Source: Mycobacterium sp. DL99 (GTDB lineage: Bacteria > Actinomycetota > Actinomycetes > Mycobacteriales > Mycobacteriaceae). From it: 64,000 bases of DNA. The notes beneath the pieces are model-generated. The model saw nothing but the letters and a program-made list of their open reading frames with translations. It made no database searches and was not told where the DNA came from. Location: positions 5,977,565 to 6,041,564 of the forward strand of contig NZ_SJOM01000007.1 of assembly GCF_004762045.1 (NCBI RefSeq), given 5' to 3'. Within the stretch, counting starts at the first letter, position 1; the number at the start of each line of letters is the position of its first letter. Positions 8,468 through 17,284 of the stretch are shown piece after piece. The position numbers and the translations under genes were made by a program.

Positions 8468-9456
8468 GCAGTGGGAACTACATCGGGTGCGTCCTCGAGG
8501 TCGCCGCTCTCCCCCGCCCGCACAGCCTTGCGCCCGAAATGGAACACGTAGCCCAGGAAGGCCAGTTCGGCGGCGACGCCGATGCCGATCCGCATCCAGG
8601 TGGGCAGCGGCGACGGCGTCACCAGCGCCTCGATCAGACCGGACACCAGCAGCACGACGGCCAGTCCGGCGGCGGCCGCGACCACCGCCCGGCCCTGTTC
8701 GGCCAGCACCTGGCCGCGGGGCCGGTCGCCGGGGGCGATCACGGTCCAGCCCAGCCGCATCCCCACCGCCGCGGCCAGGAACACCGCGGTCAGCTCGAGC
8801 AGTCCGTGCGGGGTGATCAGGCCGAGGAAGAGGTCCCCCTTGCCCGCGCTGAACATCAGCCCGGCGTTCACGCCGAGGTTCGCCGCGTTCTGGAACAACA
8901 CGTACGGGATGGGCAGCCCGAGCAGGATCGCGAAGGCGATGCACTGGGCGGCCACCCAGGAGTTGTTCACCCAGACCTGCAACGCAAATGAGGCGGCCGG
9001 GTGCTCGCTGTAATACGACTCGAAGTCGTGGTTGACCAATTCGTCGATCTCGCTGGGGGTTCCGATAGCGGCGTGCACCTCGGGGTTGCCCGATATCCAC
9101 AGCGCCATTGCCACGGCGACGATGAAGAATGCCACCGCCGATCCGAGCCACCAGCGCCAGGACCGGTAGGCCACCACCGGGAAGGACACCGTCCAGAACC
9201 GGACGAATTCACGCCACAGCGGGGCATGCGCACCGGTCACCGCGGCGCGAGCCCGGGCCACGAGCCCCGACAACCGCCCGACCAGTACCGAATCCTGCGA
9301 GGCCGATCGCACCATCGACAGATGCGTGGAGACCCGTTGATAGAGGTCGACGAGCTCGTCGACCTCGGCACCGGTCAACCGTCGGCGTCGTCTTACCAAC
9401 TGCTCCAACCGGTCCCAGGTGGGGCGATGGGCCACGACGAACGCATCGACATCCAC
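8464..9456 (-). CDS. Stage II sporulation protein M (SpoIIM)-like membrane protein
   Basis: A 330-aa protein; I use the GTG at 9454-9456 (VDVDAFVVAHRPTW), because the upstream 41 codons have no family match. Segments such as LGLITPHGLLELTAVFLAAAVG and about six membrane helices are typical of SpoIIM/DUF95. In non-sporulating actinobacteria this family travels with MoxR-DUF58-RDD genes (compare Rv3694c) and its role is unknown. It is divergent from the RDD gene, with 32 bp between the starts. Confidence 0.8.
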   Translation of the reverse strand: MDVDAFVVAHRPTWDRLEQLVRRRRRLTGAEVDELVDLYQRVSTHLSMVRSASQDSVLVGRLSGLVARARAAVTGAHAPLWREFVRFWTVSFPVVAYRSWRWWLGSAVAFFIVAVAMALWISGNPEVHAAIGTPSEIDELVNHDFESYYSEHPAASFALQVWVNNSWVAAQCIAFAILLGLPIPYVLFQNAANLGVNAGLMFSAGKGDLFLGLITPHGLLELTAVFLAAAVGMRLGWTVIAPGDRPRGQVLAEQGRAVVAAAAGLAVVLLVSGLIEALVTPSPLPTWMRIGIGVAAELAFLGYVFHFGRKAVRAGESGDLEDAPDVVPTA

Positions 9457-9488
9457 CTGGCAAAGCGTAGTCGGTAGCGTGTGTCGGT

Positions 9489-10322
9489 ATGGTTTGGCAG
9501 CCCGCGCCGGTGGTGACCGGGGACGCCGTCGTCCTCGACGTGGCGATCGCCCAGTTGCCGGTGCGCACCCTGGCCGCACTGATCGACATCGTGGTGATCG
9601 CCGTCGGGTATGTGGTGGGGGTGGTGTTGTGGTCGATCACCCTGACCCAGTTCGACGAGGCCTTGTCGGCCGCGATCCTGATCATCTTCACGGTGCTGAC
9701 CCTGGTGGGTTATCCGGTGGTGATGGAGACGGCGACCCGGGGCCGTTCGCTGGGCAAGATGGCGCTGGGGCTGCGGGTGGTATCCGAGGACGGCGGCCCG
9801 GAACGCTTCCGCCAGGCCCTGTTTCGTGGGCTGGCCGGCTTCGTCGAGATCTGGATGCTCACCGGTGGGCCCGCGGTGATCTGCAGCCTGGTGTCGGCCA
9901 AGGGCAAACGGCTCGGTGACATCTTCGCCGGCACGGTGGTGATCAGTGAGCGCGGACCCAAGCTGAATCCGCCGCCGGTCATGCCGCCGGCGCTGGCGTG
10001 GTGGGCCGGCTCGCTGGAACTGTCGGGCCTGGGTCCCGAGCAGGCCGAGTTGGCCAGGCAGTTCCTGTCCCGGTCGGGGCAGCTCGATCCGCGGATACGT
10101 CATGAGATGGCGCATCGGATCTTCGGCGAGGTCGCCTCGCGCATCTCACCCCCGCCTCCGCCGGGTGCACCGGCCGAGTATGTGCTGGCCGCGGTGCTGG
10201 CCGAGCGCCACCGTCGAGCGCTGGCCCGGCTGATGCCGCAAGCGCCTGCGGCGGTGTACCCGGCGCCCTATCCGAGCTATCCGCCACCACCTCCGACCAG
10301 CGGTTTCACTCCGCCCAGCTGA
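9489..10322 (+). CDS. RDD family membrane protein
   Basis: A 277-aa protein with an N-terminal RDD domain (about residues 15-155): two or three membrane helices with LPVRTLAALIDIVV and RGRSLGKMALGLRVV, the latter the conserved arginine-bearing signature. The C-terminal tail is hydrophilic, then rich in proline and tyrosine (about residues 220-277). It resembles Rv3695. RDD proteins may transport small solutes or ions. A TAGCGT box at 9475-9480 lies 8 bp before the ATG, compatible with a leaderless transcript. Confidence 0.8.
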   Translation: MVWQPAPVVTGDAVVLDVAIAQLPVRTLAALIDIVVIAVGYVVGVVLWSITLTQFDEALSAAILIIFTVLTLVGYPVVMETATRGRSLGKMALGLRVVSEDGGPERFRQALFRGLAGFVEIWMLTGGPAVICSLVSAKGKRLGDIFAGTVVISERGPKLNPPPVMPPALAWWAGSLELSGLGPEQAELARQFLSRSGQLDPRIRHEMAHRIFGEVASRISPPPPPGAPAEYVLAAVLAERHRRALARLMPQAPAAVYPAPYPSYPPPPPTSGFTPPS

Positions 10323-10327
10323 CGTGT

Positions 10328-10367
10328 GGGACATCACTGTCCCATTTTGGCCCAGCCGTGCTACATT
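10328..10367 (+). promoter_or_regulatory. lfrR-lfrA promoter with candidate LfrR operator
   Basis: A perfect inverted repeat GGGACA-tcac-TGTCCC occupies 10328-10343. A TACATT -10 box at 10362-10367 sits 7 bp before the ATG of the TetR gene, which suggests a leaderless transcript. The palindrome falls near the -35 position, where a TetR repressor could block RNA polymerase. Repression of lfrA by LfrR is known in M. smegmatis; that this palindrome is the operator here is inferred. Confidence 0.55.
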
Positions 10368-10374
10368 TTGATCC

Positions 10375-10950
10375 ATGACCAGTTCGGCAACGACGCACAG
10401 CGGGCCGCGTGAGCGCACCCGCAAGGCGATTCTCGATGCCGCGATGACGGTCCTGGCCGACAATCCGACGGCCTCGCTCAGCGATATCGCGACCGCCGCC
10501 GACGTCGGCCGCAGCACCGTGCACCGGTACTACCCGGAGCGCTCCGATCTGCTGCGCGCCCTGGCCCGGCACGTCCACGAGCTCAGTACCGCCGCGATCG
10601 ACCGCGCGGATCCGATGCACGGGCCGGTCGATGCGGCGCTGCGTCGCGTGGTGGAATGCCAGCTCGATCTGGGGCCGATCGTCCTGTTCGTCTACAGCGA
10701 GCCGACGATCCTGGCCGATCGCGAGCTGGCGGCCTACCTGGACACCGGCGATGAGGCGATCGTCGAGGTTCTCAACCGCGCCTCGGTCGACAGGCCCGAA
10801 TACCCCCCAGGGTGGGCCCGGCGAGTGTTCTGGGCACTGCTCGACGCCGGCTATGAAGCCGCCAAGCAGGACCGCACACCGCGCCACCAGATCGTCGACG
10901 CCATCATGACCAGCCTGACCGCGGGCACCATCCAACTCCCGCGCGGCTGA
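10375..10950 (+). CDS. lfrR: TetR-family repressor LfrR
   Basis: A 191-aa TetR regulator. The N-terminal helix-turn-helix (about residues 10-56) includes LSDIATAADVGRSTVHRYYP; the C-terminal part is the ligand-binding domain. It lies 24 bp upstream of a pump closely resembling LfrA, on the same strand, as LfrR does in M. smegmatis, where it represses the lfrRA operon and is released by pump substrates such as ethidium or acriflavine. The assignment rests mainly on the downstream pump and the regulator's size (LfrR is about 189 aa). Confidence 0.8.
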   Translation: MTSSATTHSGPRERTRKAILDAAMTVLADNPTASLSDIATAADVGRSTVHRYYPERSDLLRALARHVHELSTAAIDRADPMHGPVDAALRRVVECQLDLGPIVLFVYSEPTILADRELAAYLDTGDEAIVEVLNRASVDRPEYPPGWARRVFWALLDAGYEAAKQDRTPRHQIVDAIMTSLTAGTIQLPRG

Positions 10951-10974
10951 CCCAAACTTGCTTGGAGAAACCCA

Positions 10975-12501
10975 ATGTCCACCTGCCTCGACGGCAGCCC
11001 GGCTGTGACACCGACCCCGAAACGCGCCTGGGTGGCGCTCGCGGTCCTGATGCTGCCGGTACTGCTGATCGCCATCGACAACACTGTCCTGGCCTTCGCC
11101 CTTCCGGCGATCGCCGAGGATTTCCGTCCCGCGGCGTCCACTCAGCTGTGGATCGTCGACGTCTACTCCCTGGTGCTGGCCGCGCTGCTGGTCGCCATGG
11201 GCGGGCTCGGTGACCGGTTCGGCCGGCGCCGCCTGTTGCTGATCGGCGCCACGGGCTTCGCGATCGTCTCGGCCGCCGCGGCTTTCGCGCCGAGCGCGGC
11301 CTATCTGGTCGCCGCCCGCGCGGCGCTCGGCGTGTTCGGCGCGATGCTGATGCCGTCGACGCTGTCGCTGATCCGCAACATCTTCACCGAGGCGTCGTCG
11401 CGCCGGCTCGCGATCGCCATCTGGGCCTCGTGCTTCACGGCCGGCTCGACGCTGGGCCCGATCGTCGGCGGCGCGCTGCTGCAGCATTTCCATTGGGGTT
11501 CGGTGTTCCTCGTGGCCGTGCCGATCCTGCTGCCGCTACTGGTGCTGGGCCCCCGGCTGGTGCCGGAATCGCGTGACCCGAACCCGGGCCCGCTGGATCT
11601 GGTGAGCGTGACGCTGTCGTTCACCGCGATGCTGCCGTTCGTATGGGCGATCAAGACCGCTGCCCACGACGGTCTCTCGGCCGGCGTCGTCGCGGCGTTC
11701 GCGATCGGCATCGCCTCCGGCGTGCTGTTCGTGCGCCGGCAGAACCGCAGTGCCACACCGATGCTCGACATGGGGCTGTTCTCCTACGCGCCGTTCAGCG
11801 CGTCGATCCTGGCGAACTTCCTGTCGATCGTCGGCCTGATCGGGTTCATCTTCTTCATCTCGCAGCATCTGCAGCTGGTGCTCGGCCTGTCGCCGCTGGC
11901 GGCCGGTCTGGTGACGCTGCCGGGTGCGGTGGTGTCGATGATCGCCGGTCTGGCGGTGGTCAAGGCCGCCAAACGGTTTGCGCCGGACAAGCTGATGATC
12001 TTCGGTCTGGTGTTCGTCGCCGCCGGGTTCGGCTTGATCCTGGCCTTCCGTCACGATCTGTCGGTGGCCGCGGTGATCGCGTCGTTCCTGGTGCTGGAGC
12101 TCGGTGTCGGTGTCTCACAGACGGTGTCCAACGACACCATCGTGGCGTCGGTGCCCGCGGCGAAAGCCGGTGCGGCGTCCGCTGTCTCGGAGACGGCGTA
12201 CGAGCTGGGCGCGGTGGTGGGCACCGCGACACTGGGCACGATCTTCACGGCGTTCTACCGCAACAACATCCAGGTACCGGCCGGGCTGACCCCGGCGCAG
12301 GCCGCCGACGCCGGTGAGAGCATCGGCGGTGCCACCTCGGTGGCCGCGGATCTTCCCGCGGAAATCGGGGAGCGCCTGCTGGATTCGGCCCGCACGGCGT
12401 TCGATTCCGGCATCGCGCCGACGGCGGTCATCGCGGCGGTGCTGGCACTGACGGCGGCCGGGATCGTGGCGGCGGCGTTCCGCAGGCAGGCTCAGCGGTA
12501 A
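10975..12501 (+). CDS. lfrA: MFS multidrug efflux pump LfrA (DHA2, 14 helices)
   Basis: A 508-aa proton-driven exporter of the QacA/EmrB group. It shows the DHA2 features: motif D-like IAIDNTVLAFALPAIAEDF in helix 1, motif A GLGDRFGRRRLL, and motif C SCFTAGSTLGPIVGGALL. As I recall LfrA of M. smegmatis, long stretches are near identical (for example the FFISQHLQLVLGLSPL segment and the C-terminal AFDSGIAPTAVIAA segment). LfrA exports fluoroquinolones, ethidium and acridines at low level. The gene follows lfrR by 24 bp with GGAGA before the ATG. Confidence 0.88.
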   Translation: MSTCLDGSPAVTPTPKRAWVALAVLMLPVLLIAIDNTVLAFALPAIAEDFRPAASTQLWIVDVYSLVLAALLVAMGGLGDRFGRRRLLLIGATGFAIVSAAAAFAPSAAYLVAARAALGVFGAMLMPSTLSLIRNIFTEASSRRLAIAIWASCFTAGSTLGPIVGGALLQHFHWGSVFLVAVPILLPLLVLGPRLVPESRDPNPGPLDLVSVTLSFTAMLPFVWAIKTAAHDGLSAGVVAAFAIGIASGVLFVRRQNRSATPMLDMGLFSYAPFSASILANFLSIVGLIGFIFFISQHLQLVLGLSPLAAGLVTLPGAVVSMIAGLAVVKAAKRFAPDKLMIFGLVFVAAGFGLILAFRHDLSVAAVIASFLVLELGVGVSQTVSNDTIVASVPAAKAGAASAVSETAYELGAVVGTATLGTIFTAFYRNNIQVPAGLTPAQAADAGESIGGATSVAADLPAEIGERLLDSARTAFDSGIAPTAVIAAVLALTAAGIVAAAFRRQAQR

Positions 12502-12971
12502 CGCAGACCGGTCAGCAGCAGCACGGCGCCGATGAACCCCGAGGCGGTGCGCATGTGGTTCCAGGCCGTCCAGGTGCTGAAGTAGGCCTGCCATTCGGCC
12601 GCCGCATCGGCCAGGTCAATCTGGTCGAGATGGTTGTTGAGCGGCACGTTGAACGCCATCGTGACCACAATGCCGAGGACCCCGAAGATCGCGCCGGCCA
12701 GCAGGAACCAACTGCCCGGCCGGCCGATCTGGGCCACCGCGATCACGCCGACGATCGCCGATAACAGCGCCGAACCGAGCAGAAACAGCAGAAACGGCGC
12801 GTTGGAATTGGCTTCGGCGTTCATGCCGCGCATGGCGGTGATCGCAGCGGCCGGGCCGGTGCGGTCGAGGCCGCGCATCACGAAAGTGGAGAACGCGTAG
12901 AAGATTCCACCGGCAGCGGCACTGCCGAGGGCGGCGGCTGCGGTGAGGACGACGACGGGGCTGTTGGTCAT
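12492..12971 (-). CDS. DUF1772 membrane protein
   Basis: A 159-aa protein from the ATG at 12969-12971 with four membrane helices and the DUF1772 pattern: GGIFYAFSTFVMRGL near the N-terminus, MRGMNAEANSNAPFL, a FNVPLNNHLDQ motif and a terminal WNHMRTASGF helix. The family is often called anthrone oxygenase-like, but a catalytic role is unproven. It converges with lfrA, overlapping its last 10 bp, and is divergent from the methyltransferase 98 bp away. Confidence 0.75.
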   Translation of the reverse strand: MTNSPVVVLTAAAALGSAAAGGIFYAFSTFVMRGLDRTGPAAAITAMRGMNAEANSNAPFLLFLLGSALLSAIVGVIAVAQIGRPGSWFLLAGAIFGVLGIVVTMAFNVPLNNHLDQIDLADAAAEWQAYFSTWTAWNHMRTASGFIGAVLLLTGLRYR

Positions 12972-13069
12972 GGCTTCAGTCAACGGCGTCACCGAAAGAC
13001 GTTCCATAGTCGAGAGTCCCGATTACATATTCGGTTGTCTCACCGACTTCGCACTGCCATGGTGGGGCG

Positions 13070-13822
13070 GTGACGTTCGACGAATTGGTGGCCGAGGCCG
13101 ACGCTGCATCGGTGGACGGCTGGGACTTCTCCTGGCTGGAGGGCCGGGCCACCGAGGCCCGGCCGTCGTGGGGCTATCAGCGCCTGATGAGCCGGCGGTT
13201 GGCGAACGTGTCTTCAGCGCTGGACGTCCAGACCGGTGGCGGCGAGGTGCTCGCCGGAGCGACGGAGTTCCCACCGACCATGGCGGCCACCGAATCCTGG
13301 CCACCCAATCTCGACCGCGCCACCCGGCTGCTGGGACCCCGCGGCGTCGTCGTGGTCGCCGATCCCGACGAGCCGCCGCTGCCGTTCGCCGACGCGGCAT
13401 TCGATCTGGTGCTCAGCCGGCATCCGGCCACCGTGTGGTGGGACGAGATCGTCCGCGTGTTGACCCCGGGCGGTACGTATCTGGCCCAACATGTCGGCCC
13501 GGCAAGTATTTTCGAGCTGACCGAGTACTTTCTCGGGCCACAGCCGGAGGCCCGCAGGGCCCGCGACCCCGAAACCGAGTCCGTCGCGGCGCGGGCCGCC
13601 GGCCTCGACATCGTCGACCTGCGTGCCGAGCGGCTGCGGGTGGAGTTCTTCGACATCGGCGCGGTGGTGTACTTCCTGCGCAAGGTCATCTGGATCGTGC
13701 CCGGCTTCACCGTTGGCGCCTACCGGGACCATCTCGCCGCGTTGCACCGGCAGATCCAGGCCGACGGTTCGTTCGTCGCGCACTCGTCACGCCACCTGAT
13801 CGAGGCGCGCAAGCCGGGTTGA
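13070..13822 (+). CDS. Class I SAM-dependent methyltransferase
   Basis: A 250-aa protein from a GTG. The Rossmann-type core shows a degenerate motif I (ALDVQTGGGEVLAG, about residues 44-57), an acidic VVVVADPDEP strand and the DLVLSRHPATVWWDEIVRVLTPGGTY stretch (read in two parts, residues 105-130), the usual motif after the cofactor site. The substrate is unknown. The AraC-type regulator begins 16 bp downstream on the same strand, so the two are probably co-transcribed. Confidence 0.75.
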   Translation: MTFDELVAEADAASVDGWDFSWLEGRATEARPSWGYQRLMSRRLANVSSALDVQTGGGEVLAGATEFPPTMAATESWPPNLDRATRLLGPRGVVVVADPDEPPLPFADAAFDLVLSRHPATVWWDEIVRVLTPGGTYLAQHVGPASIFELTEYFLGPQPEARRARDPETESVAARAAGLDIVDLRAERLRVEFFDIGAVVYFLRKVIWIVPGFTVGAYRDHLAALHRQIQADGSFVAHSSRHLIEARKPG

Positions 13823-13838
13823 GCGCTACCCTACGGTC

Positions 13839-14765
13839 GTGGACGCCCTGGTCGGACTGCTCGACGGGGTACGCGCGCGGGGCGCGTTCGTTCTGCGGTT
13901 GCGCATGGATCCGCCCTGGTCGCTGGCCATCCGCGACGAAGCACCTTTGGCGCTGATCTGTCAGACCCGCGGTGACGCGGTCGTCGTCGGGACGCACAGT
14001 GGCACGTTCCGGTTGGGCGCGGGCGACGTCGCCCTGACCCGCGGCACCGAAAACTATGTCTTCGCAGACGATCCGGCCACGCCGCCGAGCGTCGTCATCA
14101 ATCCCGGCCAACGCTGCACGACCCTGTCCGGTGAAGATCTGCAATTCGAGATGTCGCTGGGCCTTCGCAGCTGGGGCAACAGCGCGACCGGATCATCGGA
14201 GTCGATCGTCTGCGCCTACGAGGGCCGCAGCGAGGTCAGCGCCCGTCTGCTCGATGCGCTGCCAGCGGTGCTGGTGCTGCGGGCGGACGAGTGGGACACC
14301 CCGCTGATCGACCTGCTGTCCACCGAGGCGGGCCGCGACGGACCCGGCCAGGAGGCCTACCTCGACCGCCTGCTCGACCTGCTGCTGATCGGCGTGCTGC
14401 GCATGTGGTTCGACCGGGACGGCAATGCACCGTCGTGGTGGCAGGCCGAACAGGACCCTGTCGTCGGACCTGCCCTCAAACTGATCTACAACAATCCGGC
14501 GCATCCCTGGACCGTCGCCAATCTTGCTGCAGCCGTGGGGTGTTCGCGGGCGGCGTTCGCCCGCCGGTTCACCGATCAGGTCGGCGAACCACCGATCGCG
14601 TTCCTCACCGGCTGGCGTCTGGCGCTGGCGGCCGACCTGCTGCGCGGCAGTGAGGCCACGATCGCCGCCGTGGCCCGGCAGGTCGGCTACTCCACACCGT
14701 TCGCGTTGAGCAGCGCATTCAAGCGGTCCTACGGGGTCAGTCCGAATGAACATCGGGCGGTTTGA
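13839..14765 (+). CDS. AraC-family transcriptional regulator with cupin domain
   Basis: A 308-aa protein. Residues about 1-180 form an AraC-binding cupin-like sensor (ending near VLRADEWDTPLIDLL). Residues about 210-308 form the double helix-turn-helix domain, with ANLAAAVGCSRAAFARRFTD as the first HTH and a second HTH ending in the classic SSAFKRSYGVSPNEHR. It starts at a GTG and overlaps the end of the convergent antiporter gene by 29 bp. The inducer is unknown; the preceding methyltransferase may be a target. Confidence 0.85.
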   Translation: MDALVGLLDGVRARGAFVLRLRMDPPWSLAIRDEAPLALICQTRGDAVVVGTHSGTFRLGAGDVALTRGTENYVFADDPATPPSVVINPGQRCTTLSGEDLQFEMSLGLRSWGNSATGSSESIVCAYEGRSEVSARLLDALPAVLVLRADEWDTPLIDLLSTEAGRDGPGQEAYLDRLLDLLLIGVLRMWFDRDGNAPSWWQAEQDPVVGPALKLIYNNPAHPWTVANLAAAVGCSRAAFARRFTDQVGEPPIAFLTGWRLALAADLLRGSEATIAAVARQVGYSTPFALSSAFKRSYGVSPNEHRAV

Positions 14766-15906
14766 TCGGCGCACCTGCCCGCCGCGCCGCCAACGCCCCG
14801 GCGATCGACGTGGTGGCGATGGTGACCAGCGCACCGAGCATCAGGGCCGCGGGCTCACCCGGCGCCAACAGGTGCTGCTCGGTACCCAGGGTGGCGGCCG
14901 CGACCGGGACGCCGAGCTGGGCAGCGGAGAACACCGCGAGCGTCACCGGCTGGCCGAACAACCGGCCCGCGCCGTGCGCGAGCACCGCACCGAGGCCCAA
15001 CGCCACACCGAGCAGGATGAATTCGGGATGGTCGGCGAGTTCGCGCACCTGCAGCGAGGCGCCCAGCCAGACGAAGAACAATGGGCCGAAGAACCCGTCG
15101 GTGATACCGAACAGCTGCCTGGCCAGCCGGCGGGGCTCACCGATCGCCGACACCACCAGGCCCAGCGCGAAACCGGCGAGCATGATCGAGACGTGGGTGG
15201 TCAGCGCGACCGCCGACAGCCCGAACAGGAAGATCAGGCTGAACCGGAGCTCGAGCGCGAACTTGTGTTTCGCCGAGTAGTGGTGCACGCGCCGGCGCAG
15301 GCCCCGCGCGTACCCGGCCCGCAACACGACGAACAGAACGCCCGCGCAACCCGCGATGGCCAGCGCCCCCAGGGCCGCGCGTGGGGCCCGCTGGATGTCG
15401 ATCACCAACGGCAGCAACACGATCGACGCGGTGTCGGCGATGGCGATCTGAGCGGTCACGGACAGCACGGGCGGCCCTTCCAGGCGCAACCCGTCGATCA
15501 CCGGCAGGGCCAGGGCTGCCGAAGACGAGGCCATCACCACGGCGTACAGCGCCGCGTGCCCGGAGCCGAACGCACGCGCGATCACAACGCCGAGCACCGC
15601 GGCCACCGCACCCACGAAGACCGCCCGCAGCAGCGCCTTGGGGATCGCGGTGCGCAGCGTGGTGTCGCGCACCGGGACGTGGGTGCCGACGACGAACATT
15701 ACCAACGCGAAACCGATGTTGGCCAGCAGGGTGAATGTCGGGTCGGTGTGATCGACGATGCCGAATCCGGTGCTACCGACCACGATCCCCGCGACCAGCT
15801 CACCGATGATCACCGGGATGCGCAACCGCGGCACGGCGGCCAACGCCGGTCCGGTCAGGCCGATGACCGTGACCAGCGCCAATGTGTCGAACCCGAACGC
15901 GGCCAC
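14737..15906 (-). CDS. Cation:proton antiporter (CPA2/Kef type)
   Basis: A 389-aa protein with about 12 membrane helices. The pattern LRIPVIIGELVAGIVVG near the N-terminus, IAIADTASIVLLPL in the middle and DGFFGPLFFVWLGASL toward the end are typical of the Na+/H+ exchanger domain of Kef/CPA2 proteins. No C-terminal TrkA-N (RCK) domain is present, so this is the membrane unit alone. It starts at a GTG and lies 9 bp downstream of the carotenoid oxygenase gene on the same strand, so the two are probably read together. Confidence 0.8.
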   Translation of the reverse strand: MAAFGFDTLALVTVIGLTGPALAAVPRLRIPVIIGELVAGIVVGSTGFGIVDHTDPTFTLLANIGFALVMFVVGTHVPVRDTTLRTAIPKALLRAVFVGAVAAVLGVVIARAFGSGHAALYAVVMASSSAALALPVIDGLRLEGPPVLSVTAQIAIADTASIVLLPLVIDIQRAPRAALGALAIAGCAGVLFVVLRAGYARGLRRRVHHYSAKHKFALELRFSLIFLFGLSAVALTTHVSIMLAGFALGLVVSAIGEPRRLARQLFGITDGFFGPLFFVWLGASLQVRELADHPEFILLGVALGLGAVLAHGAGRLFGQPVTLAVFSAAQLGVPVAAATLGTEQHLLAPGEPAALMLGALVTIATTSIAGALAARRAGAPIKPPDVHSD

Positions 15907-15915
15907 CGGCTCACA

Positions 15916-17226
15916 TTAGGCGCTGATCCAGTTCCCGTGGAAGCCATATGGAACGCGTTGCGGCAGTTTGATGGTGGCGACGGGTTTTCCGCCGAAGTCC
16001 GACGCATCGAGGATCACGAGGTCGCTGCCGTCGCGCTCGGGGTTGTAGACGTAGCCGAGGTACCACCCGTTGCTCTCGTCGGCCGGACCCGCGCCGGGGA
16101 TGAAGACGGCTTCGCCGGGTCCGCCGGACCCGAGGTCGTGGCGCAGTCCGGCACCGGTGGTCAGGTCATGGCGGATCCAGGCGTTGTCCGCGACGGACAC
16201 CGAGTACCGGGCGGGCAGGCCGGCCAGGCGATCGTCGATGCGCGGGAACTCCACCCCCAGGTCGTCGAGCTGGCGTTCGCGGACGCTGCCGGCCGCCAGG
16301 TCGATCCGCCACTCCCACAGCACGCCTTCGACATCGAACCCGCCGTTGTTACGCCACAGCTCGGGATATCGAACTGCCTGCAGCACGATGGAATTGCCGT
16401 CTTCGTGGGCGTTCGCCACGTGGAACACGTAGCACGGGTCGATGTCGAACCAGCGGATCGGGGCGGCCGGATCATCACGGCGCATGACGCCGAAGCGGGC
16501 GCCGTAGTCGTCACTCCACCGGTAGGGCATGTCGCCTTCACCCTTGACGGCGATGTCGAGGTCGAACACCACCGGAAGATCCATGAAGATGACGTGACGC
16601 GATGTCATCGCGAAGTCGTGCATCATGGTGTGCGCCTTGACATCCACCGGCTGGTTGACGGTCAATTCACCGTCGGCGTCGGCCCGGTGATAGGTGACGT
16701 AGGGCTCGAAGATGCTGCCGTATCCGAAGAAATGCAGCTCGCCGGTCGTCGGGCAGATCTTGGGGTGCGCCGTCATCGAATCGGCGAGCTTTCCCCCGAA
16801 GTCGTAGGCGCCCACCGTTTCCAGCTCGTTGGTGATCTCGTACGGCAGCGAGCTTTCCACCAGCGCCAGGGTCTTTCCCGCATGGTTGACGACGTGGGTG
16901 TTGGCGACGGCTGACCGCAGGTTGCGGGTGCCGTCCTTGTTGTACAGCGGGAAGTCCTTGATGAAGCTGTCGGTGCGCACCCAGCGGTTGCGGTACCACT
17001 TGGCCGCGCCGTTCTCGATGCGGATGCCGTGGATCATGCCGTCGCCGGTGAACCAGTGCTCGGTCGCCTGACGTGGGTTCGGGCCGTTGCGCAGGTACCA
17101 GCCGTCGAGTTCGGCGGGGATGGCGCCGTCGACGGGCACGTCGTATTCGGTGAGTTCGTCGGCGACGGGCGCGTAGTTGCCGCGCCGGAAGAAGTCGGCT
17201 TCACCGATGGGCAGGGCTGAAGTCAT
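15916..17226 (-). CDS. Carotenoid oxygenase (carotenoid/stilbene cleavage dioxygenase family)
   Basis: I start at the ATG at 17224-17226 (436 aa); the open frame extends upstream only as the shadow of the PadR gene. This is a seven-bladed propeller Fe(II) oxygenase that cleaves a carotenoid or stilbene double bond. The four iron-binding histidines are visible in context: TAHPK, MMHDFAMT, FHVANAHED and GFHGNW at the C-terminus. The start region DGWYLRNGPNP is also a family hallmark. It is divergent from a PadR regulator with a palindrome between them, which suggests PadR control. Confidence 0.88.
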   Translation of the reverse strand: MTSALPIGEADFFRRGNYAPVADELTEYDVPVDGAIPAELDGWYLRNGPNPRQATEHWFTGDGMIHGIRIENGAAKWYRNRWVRTDSFIKDFPLYNKDGTRNLRSAVANTHVVNHAGKTLALVESSLPYEITNELETVGAYDFGGKLADSMTAHPKICPTTGELHFFGYGSIFEPYVTYHRADADGELTVNQPVDVKAHTMMHDFAMTSRHVIFMDLPVVFDLDIAVKGEGDMPYRWSDDYGARFGVMRRDDPAAPIRWFDIDPCYVFHVANAHEDGNSIVLQAVRYPELWRNNGGFDVEGVLWEWRIDLAAGSVRERQLDDLGVEFPRIDDRLAGLPARYSVSVADNAWIRHDLTTGAGLRHDLGSGGPGEAVFIPGAGPADESNGWYLGYVYNPERDGSDLVILDASDFGGKPVATIKLPQRVPYGFHGNWISA

Positions 17227-17250
17227 GCACTCCACGGTGACATTCCATAA

Positions 17251-17278
17251 CTGACATGTCAATAGTGGACGGTAGACT
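17251..17278 (+). promoter_or_regulatory. PadR promoter with palindromic operator
   Basis: CTGACA (17251-17256) and TAGACT (17273-17278) are separated by 16 bp and fit a SigA-type promoter. The -10 box lies 6 bp before the PadR ATG, so the transcript is probably leaderless. A perfect 10-bp palindrome TGACATGTCA (17252-17261) covers the -35 element and would also affect the divergent carotenoid oxygenase gene. Autoregulation through palindromes over the promoter is usual for PadR proteins; binding here is inferred. Confidence 0.5.
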
Positions 17279-17284
17279 CCGGGC

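Noticed and set aside
14746..16914. A 722-codon plus-strand open frame opposite the antiporter and carotenoid oxygenase genes
   Set aside because: It is Arg/Gln/Gly/His-rich without any family pattern, spans two real genes on the other strand, and long antisense frames are expected in GC-rich DNA.
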